Shown in pieces: positions 44,053 through 53,137 of a DNA stretch of 64,000 bases (the stretch's first letter is position 1; the number at the start of each line of letters is the position of its first letter). The notes under the pieces are model-generated. The model saw nothing but the letters and a program-made list of their open reading frames with translations. It ran no database searches and was not told where the DNA came from. A program made the position numbers and the translations under genes. Source of the stretch: Heligmosomoides polygyrus polygyrus (taxonomy: Eukaryota; Nematoda; Chromadorea; Rhabditida; Heligmosomidae); NCBI GenBank assembly GCA_947396885.1, contig OX377203.1:10401298-10465297 (forward strand). The letters run 5' to 3'.

Positions 44053-46811
44053 CTCATTTGCTTTGCTGCAACACCTCTGGTCGATGGTGACTATGCTCAC
44101 GGCGGAACCATAATTGGAGTAGGTATGTGGTACGAATGCAAATGCATAACTGAGCTGTCTTAAAATGCTTCCAGAGCCTCCGGCAAAATGCAACCTGAAC
44201 TCTTTTTTGAAAAATGTGATAATGAAATTCTTCAAAGATCTCCGAACGAGTATCGCTGAAGGCCGTTACTTTTACGGCTATGACTTGGGTGGTCCAGGCA
44301 TAGTGTATGGTCTGGTGCGTAAAGTCGACATCGTGCATTTTTTCACGTTTTTCGCGATTTTAAACGCCTCAACAACTTACTGTTCTTCTTATCTGTAGTA
44401 TTGCCCTCTTTGTAGTGCTCATCTAGTTGTCGTTCATGATTTAGAACTGGGACTGCAACTTGGAGAAACGAGCGAGGGAATATAAACTGGCCGAGGTGAA
44501 GAATCCTGCCGATGTTATGGCAAAATACCCCACGAGGGGATGGACCGTCGCGCAGAGGTCTGGCTGTTTTTTGTTGATGACAGAAATGCGCTTCTACACT
44601 TTTCCCTTTCAGACAGTTTACCGCAAATCCGAAAACAAACGAAGTTAGTCTTATGCTTCGTGACATGCTTTCGAGCGATAGTGGAAAGTTATTGTGTCTG
44701 GTGAGTTCATTGCCTCTCTTGATCCAATTCTCGCTCACAAAGTTGTTTTGTACTTCTTCTTTTCAAGAAGACAGTTAGGTGAACAACTTATTCGGATATA
44801 AAAAGTCTAAAAACGGTAGCATCTTTATGTTGAAATGCAGTACTAATAGAATAAGTTGAGGGTTGTAGGAGCCCAGCTTCGGCGACACTACAATTTACTT
44901 ACTTACTCTATTATTTATAGAATCGCAGGGTTCAGCCAATCAAAAATGTTTAAGTGTTGAACCTGAATAATGTGTGATACCCTAATTATTAGCTACCCAC
45001 GGTTTTTGGATCGCTCATCCACTCTACCCCTCCACATCTAAGGGCCTGTTCATACTTCTCGACAGCAGCGACAAGAGCGACTGGAGCGACAGCGACATGT
45101 TCGACTATGAACACTGAACTCTTCTCGGCGGCGCGCGATCGGTTCTAATCGATATTCATGTTTTGCACGGGCGACGAGTCGCTCTTGTAGCGAAGTATGA
45201 ACAGGCCTTAAGGCCCCGTTTGTACTTCCATCGCCGAGCGACGCGATCCGAACGGCTCAATGCGTCCCATTCAAACGGAGCTGAAAAATTTAGGAAAAAG
45301 CACAAAGCATGTAAAGGGTGTCACTGAAGAAATACAAAGCAAAAATCAAGAGCAAGTGCGAAGCCGCAGTGCAAAAATCTGCTGATCGGAGCCATACCGC
45401 GCCCCAATCCACTGCGATCTATCGGATCGCACCCGTTTCGAGCGCGACGCGATCCGACGCTGGGCGACGGGATTGGTCGCGGGTTCACGCGATCCACTCC
45501 GGACAGAGGACGTCGACGCCGTGCGGCGCGATCAATCAATTTGCCCTAATTGCGTAGCCATCGCGCCGCGCCGCGACGAAGTATAACCATGGCCTAAGGC
45601 AGAAACCAGGTTAAGCCGAAACGTTCATTACGATAATTGAACAGCGGCATCGCAGGGCGGGATATCTCAATCGCAAAAGGGCTGTAAGTGTGGGATATGG
45701 TTGTGGAGTAACAAGAAGTTTTCCGTAAGCAAGCCGAAAGCGAGTTTGAAGGGTGCGCACAACATGCTAATTGAACCAGCGCACATTTCTGTATCAGTAT
45801 GCTAAACCTTAGGGGATGGATTCGTAGCTCATGACTAGCTGATGGTGTTTCTCAAAAAATAAGGATGACTGGGAGGAAAAGGATAAATGATAGTGCTACT
45901 CAGTTCCTTTTGGGAAGCGCTATGCAATCCACTTCTGCGGTTTCCTGGAGGCAATGTGAATATGTAGTTGCCCTGAACAATGACTTCTGATGGCCAAACA
46001 ATGGGCAACTTAGTGTTTTATTCTTCCCAAACCAATCTTTGACTATTTTACGAACAAGGAAAAGTAGAAGGTTTGACTGGCTCTCAGTGACGCTTTATAA
46101 AAACCTCATTTGCATTGTTTTGAAAAGTGGTATTATCATATTTGTTACAGCGTTGACCCTACTATTAGACGTTATAGCCGCTAAAGAACAGGTCAGCCTA
46201 TGTTGCTGACTTTGGTTTACTTACCCGGAACATGTCATGAAAGGCAGCTAAACTAAGTCGACATTACCGTCGAAGTTTATACGGATCAATCCTTAGGCAT
46301 GGCCATCTAGAGGCAGTCGCTGATGCGCAAGAAGTAAAGCAGCGCAGGAGAAGAGTGAACCCCCTTGAGCCCTCCTCGTGATCTCACTCATCGTGCGGTG
46401 GGATAGGAGGAAGAGCACATCATAAAGCGGCAGCCTAAAGTGGTCTTTGATGGGCTACAGTGCGACCAATTCTCTTGTCATTTCAGTTAGCCTATCCATT
46501 TATCTCCCGCGTCGGCTGCTCAACGTACGTCCACCAATACACAAACCGAACAGCCGTAATGAGAATTGGTTGCGTCTATGACAGCAAGTACGTAGATTGT
46601 TATTGTTACACAGCATCAGCTTACTGATAAGGGATTCGCATGATTTTCTTCTATTTCCAGGCCGCCAAACGACTTCAAAATAGTTCCGCTAACCGAAGAG
46701 AAGAATAGCACATACTGTAAGTCTGACGGTGACTGCACTCACATTCCGGAGTCAAAGTGTCGCGAAAAGCTGTGCTTTGCTCCGCCATACAGCTACGTAA
46801 ATGGGCATTAG
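44053..46811 (+). CDS. CAP/SCP-domain (ASP-like) secreted protein gene, copy 4
   Basis: Exons are 44053-44122, 44175-44314, 44445-44557, 44613-44700, a gap, 46487-46587 and 46661-46811. All are open. Exon 3 retains Glu (GAG) where copy 2 has a stop. The donor after exon 3 is GTCTGG rather than GTTTAT, a possible splicing weakness. Exons 6-7 are nearly identical to copy 2 (SRVGCS, RIGC, YCKSDGDCTHIPESKC, VNGH). A further short stretch, 46151-46191 before a GTCAGC, could be a 41-nt exon giving LLLDVIAAKEQ in phase with exon 6, but incoming phase does not fit exon 4, so it is not accepted. Role unknown; ASPs are secreted nematode proteins often linked to host contact. Confidence 0.6.
45038..45212. 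mobile_element. MITE2 in the CAP copy 4 intron
   Basis: Ends AAGGGCCTGTTCATACTTCT and, inverted, AAGGCCTGTTCATACTTCGC. Confidence 0.6.
45206..45599. mobile_element. MITE1 in the CAP copy 4 intron
   Basis: Ends TTAAGGCCCCGTTTGTACTT and, inverted, TTAGGCCATGGTTATACTTC. The best-kept copy of the four. Confidence 0.6.
45855..46092 (-). repeat. Old SINE-A in the CAP copy 4 intron
   Basis: Near-identical to 17.52-17.76 kb. Confidence 0.5.
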
Positions 46812-47418
46812 CTGCACGTCTTCATTCCTGATGGATGGACTTCTTCGCATGATCAGCAGTTGATGTGCCATAACACTTCGCATAATGTGACAATAAACTG
46901 TTGAGGGCTTCTAAGCTTTTGCATAACCAAAGAAAGCTTTCCTTCTTTTGTCTTGATAGTCGATGGAAGGCTATTCGTCATGCTCACTGCTGAGTTTTTG
47001 TCTTCTGGACCTACTATAGCATCGAGGGAGGGATCGCAGATGTACCACTTCTCATATTTTTTTCTTCTCGCAAGATCGGAGAGGTAGGTTCAGTACCACT
47101 GGGGGCACTCCATAATCGCTTGCGAATGGCAGTTTAGCCATAAACACATGTAACACATACATCAGCGAAATAACCTGGTCCCCCTCCCCTGGAAATCATC
47201 CATGCTAACCTGAAATTTAAAAAAAATCGCTACGAAACAGACGACAAAAAGCAAACAACGCGTACAACATGCAACAAAATAAAAAGGCCGTCGGGTGATG
47301 CGTACTGCCCGCAGTTACCACTCTATTGTTCCCACACGTTGACTAAGTCGACTCGCACGCATTTGGTGCGCGGGAATTTGAAAACGTGGATTATGTGCGG
47401 AGCCGTTGGACCCTCTTC
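46812..47418. other. CAP copy 4 downstream region
   Basis: Direct counterpart of 18.48-19.08 kb, including an AATAAA about 80 bases after the stop. No other coding evidence. Confidence 0.45.
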
Positions 47419-47486
47419 ATGTTTTTGCAACTAATTTTTTCAATATTCCAGCGATGGGACCCGCCATTTCTTGGGGAGTGCATCAG
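47419..47486 (+). pseudogene. Signal-peptide exon, copy 4, frameshifted
   Basis: Equivalent to 19080-19148 but 68 nt: one T of a T run is missing, so the MFLQL reading is lost before the GTAAGC donor. Confidence 0.45.
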
Positions 47487-47880
47487 GTAAGCTCGTTTAT
47501 ATGTTATGCTGCGTGTGTTTTTCCTCAATTTGTTGTGCTTTACAAGCGATTATGGAGTGCCCCCATTGGGATTGAACCGAGAGGTAAAATTATTGTGATT
47601 TTGTAAAACATTTCTGTGCTTCCAAATTTTTTCAGATTATTTCAATAAACGCGAAAGGTTGATGGTATGCGAATAAAAAGTGTAGACTCCTCCTCTGCTT
47701 TGACAAATAAAGGGGACTTTCTAAATAGATCCATGACAATAAAACCTTGACGATCCTTGCGGTCATTGCTGCGATTAGGCGTAATTGCTTTTGATTGGCT
47801 CCTAAGGAAGCATAGAGAATACATATTGGAAATACTGTTATCGTGTAAATTATAAATTATATGAATGTATTTCACCATGG

Positions 47881-48172
47881 TGGGCGCGTGCAGCGCAGTC
47901 GGAGGAGGCGCGACCGTCGTGTGCACCCGATGCCAGGTTCCTGGTTCGGATTTCCCGCCCAGGCCAAGCTAGCGTACCATCCCTCCGGGGTCGGTGAATT
48001 GGTACCAGACTTGTCTGGGAAGGATGAAGCGCTGACTTGTTCATCGGCTGGCCACCGCAAGTCATTGTGTGGCCAAATACGCATTCACGTCGCCTCCACA
48101 TTCCGCAGAAGTAGAATGCGCTGGCGCATACCAGAAGGGATTGAGTAACGCCGTCCTTTATCCTTATCCTTA
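47881..48172 (+). mobile_element. Young tRNA-derived SINE-A, 292 bp, block 4 only
   Basis: Target duplication TTTCACCATGG (47870-47880) / TTTCATCATGG (48173-48183). The empty site TTTCATCATGG is at 19528-19538. Head with CAGCGCAGTCGG and GGTTCGGATTTCC, tail TCCTTTATCCTTATCCTTAT. Confidence 0.8.
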
Positions 48173-48235
48173 TTTCATCATGGTTTTGATTTTTCTTTAT
48201 GTTACGCATTACGCATCATTATATCGTGTCGTATC

Positions 48236-48503
48236 GCATGATCCTGATCAGGATCAGCAGAACGCTGGACGAAGGACAGCCATGCGAGCAAGCAGGATTT
48301 CGGAGAGGATTCAGCACGATCGACCACATCTACACACCATTACGAAGCTCATCGAAGTGTCGCGAGAGTACAAGCTGCCGCTGTGCCTTACGTTCATCGA
48401 CCTGAAGAAGGCATTCGACTCTGTCGAAACTGAAGCGGTCATTGACGCCCTGTTCACTCAGGGTGTTCCTACTCAGTACATCAGAGTCCTTCGAGAGCTG
48501 ACC
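48236..48503 (+). pseudogene. RTE-type reverse transcriptase fragment, frameshifted
   Basis: RISRTLDEGQPCEQAGFRRG is followed, after an apparent 2-base insertion near 48335, by HTITKLIEVSREYKLPLCLT and FIDLKKAFDSVETEAV in another frame. FIDLKKAFD is RT motif A. This RT is a different lineage from the one at 20.5-23.4 kb (FLDLEKAFD). It replaces about 210 bases of the sequence seen at 19.59-19.80 kb. Confidence 0.75.
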
Positions 48504-48819
48504 CTGAAATTCGAGGTTTCAGACGAGTGTATTGCGCAATCTTGACTGCTTTTACATTACGAAAATCTCGTTGCCTTATGCTTTCATTTAAGTCTCAAAT
48601 ATCTTTAAAAGGTTCATTCGGTACAGTGTTAGAGCCTTTCAAATAGTACTTGCATTTTTTAGAAGCAGTAGCGTGTTTTAAGTTTAAACCTTAAAAGAAG
48701 CACAAATCATCTGAACACTTGGTTAAGAAATTATAACAAGTATTCAATCGAAACACAATCAATAGAGCGTAATGTGCACGGTTTCAGACGAGTGTATGGC
48801 GCAATCCACACCGCTCGTA

Positions 48820-49111
48820 GGATAAAGGATAAGGATAAAGGACGGCGTTACTCAATCCCTTCTGGGATGCGCCAGCGCATTCTACATCTACGGGATGTCG
48901 TGGAGGCGACATGAATGCGTATTTGGCCATACAACGACTTGCGGTGGCCAGCCGATGGACAAGTCAGCGCTCTATCCTTTCCAAACAAGTCTGGTACCAA
49001 TTCACCGACCAGGTTGGAAGGCTTTGTTGGCCTGGGCGGGAAACCCGAACCAGGAACCTGGTATCGGGTGCACGCGACAGTCGCGCCTCCTCCGACTGCG
49101 CTACACGCGCC
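48820..49111 (-). mobile_element. Young tRNA-derived SINE-A, 292 bp, shared with block 2
   Basis: Target duplication CACCGCTCGTA at 48809-48819 and 49112-49122, the same as at 20125-20416, so it was inherited from a common ancestor of blocks 2 and 4. Confidence 0.8.
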
Positions 49112-49199
49112 CACCGCTCGTATGTCAGAAAATTTATACTTTCTTAAGCTCTTGTATGAGCTTTTAATTTCCCAGTAGCGTTATTGTAAGCAAAGTTAT

Positions 49200-50101
49200 C
49201 ACCTTTCAAACAATGTATACGTTTTTTTTGAGACACCCTGTGTGTGCGCACTAGTACCACTGGTAGGCTGCCTTTAATTCACTAATATTGCTTTCAAACA
49301 GAGCACACGGACGTGTGTTTCGACAGAACACAGCAAGCCAAAATGACAACGGTATCCAGTTAAATCGCAGTCAAATAAAAGGTCAGCATTCCGCCATTTT
49401 ACAATTCTACGTAGATGCTGCTCGAACTAGTTCTAAAGACAGCTGTGAGTTTTCGTGTCCTTCATTGTTGTTTCCATTACACTTTTTAAAAAGGAGGAAA
49501 TCTATTCCACGTGTCTACAACCAATTCCCCAAAAAATAATATCAGAAGAAGAGCTTCAGATTTGTATTAACACTATGCTGTGCTCGGGGTTATCCCTTCA
49601 AGATAGGGCTCTCATGAGTATGGCGTTCGACAAAGTTTTTTTTGTAGTGAGGTAATCATTTGACGTGAGGAACAAATGATTATGCTGCAGGTTCTCCAAC
49701 AAAGAAATATTGTCTTTCATTGTTAGAGAAATGTCTGGCTGCGATCAAAACTCTTGCTCTAGTAGGGGCTCAAACTCGCATTCTCTTATCTAGCAGCACT
49801 CACCCGTGTATCGGTGCCAGTCGGCCACTGACACCAGCATGAAATTGGTTGAGCCGAAGGCCTCCTCAGGAATGGTGTCTTACATTTTTGCTCAAGCCTT
49901 GAGCGACTGGTGTAGAAATTACAATCTATTGGGAGCATGCTTAGTTGTGAGCAAAACTCGTGCGCCAGGCGGGACCACTCTCTGCACTTTCCGGGCAGGA
50001 TATTAGGATTGCTTGCACGATGTTAGCACCCAAGACAATCTCGATCATTCTTTGAAATTATTATCGAACGAATTTAATTCCTCTTTGCTACAACGGTTAG
50101 T
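49200..50101 (+). repeat. Block 4 distal end, no gene, SINE-B remnants
   Basis: Direct counterpart of 23.5-24.38 kb without the RTE; the pre-insertion sequence is at 49200-49214. Confidence 0.55.
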
Positions 50102-50521
50102 TATTAGGTTGCCTGAAAGGTTCTCAGCGTTTCGACTTCTTCACTTTGAGCTACCATAACTTTCTGAAATCTCATCGGAGTTAGTCGAGGTCCACCTATT
50201 CCATCAGCGAAAAAATAGGGGTCGAGATTCGGCAAAATCCACGAAGGCTGTTTTGGCTTGGTCCTGATTGGTTAAGATTTTACCAGCAAGAATGTTCTGA
50301 AAGTGTTTGAAAAGAAGGTAGTCGGTTGGTGAGAGGTCTGGGGAATATGGCGGGTGAGGCAGAACTTCAACCCCTAATTCATTCAATTTCCGAATGGTGA
50401 TTTGTGAAAGGTGTGGGTGGCCGTTTCGTGCAGAAGAACCGTAAGAATCTCTTCTTTTGCTGGCTGGAGTCGATACAATTTTCGGTGCATTTGAAAAATT
50501 AACAAATGGAGACCGGCACAA
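50102..50521 (-). pseudogene. mariner, truncated: transposase C-terminal part and one TIR
   Basis: TIR TTAGGTTGCCTGAAAGGTTC at the left. The minus frame (50521-50204) reads ITIRKLNELGVEVLPHPPYS, PDLSPTDYLLFKHFQNILAG and a stop; the catalytic final Asp of mariner (D in SPTDY) is present. The N-terminal part is cut off at about 50521, where a Tc1-like remnant begins. Same insertion site as the mariner at 24.38 kb. Confidence 0.8.
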
Positions 50522-50582
50522 AATATAAGTTCATATCGTAAAAAACCTATTAATCACAAAAGTACCTACAGACAAAGTAAGA

Positions 50583-51265
50583 TTAATACTTCGGCACATC
50601 ACCTTTGTTGTAAACAACATCGAAACTTTCATTTGACATTCTACTGATAAGGTTATCAATAACAGCTTGCTCTACATTAGTCCATGTATCAAAAATGGCG
50701 TTCTTCAAACCAGAAACCAAAGTGTAAGCGGTTCCATTTTTGTACACTTTGCGTACTAGAATGCCGCACAAGTTCTCCATAGGATTGATCTGAAAAACAA
50801 CTAGGTCACTCCAAAAGTTAAATTCTGTTGGAGCTAAGCCAATCTGTAGTTGATTGTGATACGTGTATGGATGCGCTATCTTGTTGGAAAAGGACCAAAA
50901 GCAACCTTATTGAAAAAGGAATTTCGTAGGCACAATCTTATTGAAAGAGAAATTTTCAATGAGGTTGCGCCTACGAAATTTTCTGAAATTGTACAAAAGG
51001 TGATCTTCGAGCGATTTCTCGTAGCCTTCACTGTTCTGGTAGCCTACACGAGACAAACTCCAGAGCAAAGCCCATAACCAGAAAACGCTGCCCAAACCAT
51101 GAGACCTCCACCGCCAATGTTGCGCCTGGAGAATACTCGCTCCTCTTTTCTCAGATCACTCCATATCTCTCCAGTAGTGAAATCTTGATGGGCCCGAAGG
51201 ATACAGACACTACTGCGCCGGCTTCCACTCCTTAAATTTTCAATAAAGTTTGTGGCATCCTGCAC
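50583..51265 (-). pseudogene. Tc1-like transposase, two fragments
   Basis: Minus strand. 51265-51044 reads IWSDLRKEERVFSRRNIGGG and LMVWAAFSGYG, the RRNxGGGxxMVWGAFS block of Tc1 transposases. 50780-50583 reads MENLCGILVRKVYKNG and VEQAVIDNLISRMSNESFDV, the C-terminal ENLWxxLxxxVYxNG block. Between them an imperfect inverted repeat (about 50.92-50.99 kb, AATTTCGTAGGC / GCCTACGAAATT) replaces the middle. Not functional. Confidence 0.75.
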
Positions 51266-52980
51266 TTATAAGATAACCTGCTTAGAATTTGTCTCTAGAG
51301 GTTTTCGATAGTGAGGTATACAATGGTAACATCACTGCGCCTCAGGTGTGTTCCTCGGGTAGCAATGGACAAATTGGGGTGAGATGAAATTATAATTTCG
51401 CACAGGGGTGTAGGTAAAGGATCACCTAGCTGGTAAACAGAAACGAAGCTTGTTAACTCCATTGGGTAACTACCAATAAGCAACCCAAAAAATGAAAATG
51501 ACCTTGACGAGGATATGGAAGATTTGTTGCGATTAGTGGCTCCACAGGCAGAGACGATCCCCTGTCAGTAGAACTCTCAACGCCGTACGCGTAATTCAAG
51601 GGGAAAGGAGAACGCTACGTATTGCCCTGCCTATAACGTATTGTCGTCCGTCGTATTGGTGAAGTTCCAGCTGTCCGGACTAACCCTTCCTTCGATTTCT
51701 TTCACGGCTTCGCGCTTTCCCAACGTCCATGGAGGGATCCAAAACACCCATACAAGATAAGGGACATATACAGAGATAAGCACCACACAATATATACGTG
51801 GGACACCGCGGTGCAACCTGCTTGGCAGCCAGTTTGCCATCCGTGCAGCGACCTGAAAGACATCCAAAGGACTCACCGAATTCCTCCGGCTGGACACACG
51901 GCAAATCCATGAGGTTTATTGTAGTACGTGTTGAGCAGCAAATACCATATGTCGGATAGAGCAAAGAACAGGGTGAGGTGCCCTCCTCGGTCGCGTTGAA
52001 CATCCCTGAGGTTGTGGCGTGAGCGCAGAGCTCTCTAGACCCCACGACCCTCTTCTTGTGCTGTCATCTCGTAATGAGCTGTGGAGACGTATTGCAGATC
52101 TGAGACCCCACGATGGCCATCCCGCAAGAGGGGAATATAGTCGAGAGGGCGGCTAACTTCGCAGCTGGAACGCATGGTCGATCGATATTGACCTGCTGAC
52201 CCATCTTTTGTCATTTCCCCATTCCTCGGGCCGGTTGATACGCCTCATCGGCAAGCCAACGTGGGAAGCAGTGCGCCCAGCCAATCACAGGACAGAGGAG
52301 CGATCGCACGGTAGCGACAAATTTGATTTGATTTGGAAGTGAGATCAGTACCAAAAAGGCTCTTTTCTGGATCCAGAAGCGTAATCCAACAATTAACAAC
52401 GAAAACGTGTGGATTTTAATCATCAGAAACTTCCTGCCGTTCATTCCGTTGTGCGAGCTCTGAGACAATGCATTCTACACATAACTGTAGTATTCATACC
52501 CAGTTGGTCTCAGCTGTTAAGTGGTGGTCGTATACGTGAGTTCTCACTCAACGCTCAAGGAATAAGTATGAGTTTGGTTTGCGATGGAGTAGTACTCTTT
52601 GACGTTCGCTGAAAACCGTTCAAATGAGAGTTAGAGAAGTGCTCCTTTAACAAAATAAGCATCTGGTCTAAATTTTTGAAGTGTTTTCAGGTTATTGAAA
52701 AAAAAAGATTTGTGTCTAAACTTTATTTCAAGTAGTGAAATATGTTCCATCATAGCAAACATGGCACGAAAGAATCAAATCTTTTCTACTGGTTTCACAA
52801 TTGGTAAACAGCCTTGATCGGTTACTGTTCATTACTGCGGCAAAGGACGCTTGTTTTGTAAAAGTGTTGTAATTTAACCAAGACTGTAGACACTCATATA
52901 TTAGCGCGTATTTATAAAACGCTTTGTTACTGAAGGTACTGTGCGCAGTTGTCACGTCGTTGAGCATTGATGACTTGATC
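51266..52980. other. No gene recognised
   Basis: Unmatched elsewhere in the window. The overlapping minus frames at 51.63-52.05 kb have no recognised domain or splice context. Confidence 0.35.
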
Positions 52981-53137
52981 TTTGGTGGAGCGGTGTATAT
53001 TCAAAAAGTGAGCACATTATTACATTAATACATTGGTGATTTAAGTTGTAGCACTAGTGGCATCTTTCAGAGTATCGTGCCAAATGCTTCCCTGATAAAA
53101 ACTTAAGGGTTCAAAACAGTTTTTCAAATATGTTCAG

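Noticed and set aside
46151..46191. A 41-nt middle exon of the CAP gene reading LLLDVIAAKEQ, before GTCAGC
   Set aside because: Its incoming phase does not fit exon 4, differences between copies 1 and 4 are nearly all replacement changes, and no CAP motif is present.
51631..52045. Overlapping minus-strand frames of 88 and 121 codons
   Set aside because: Neither has a domain, signal, or counterpart elsewhere in the window, and they overlap in different frames.
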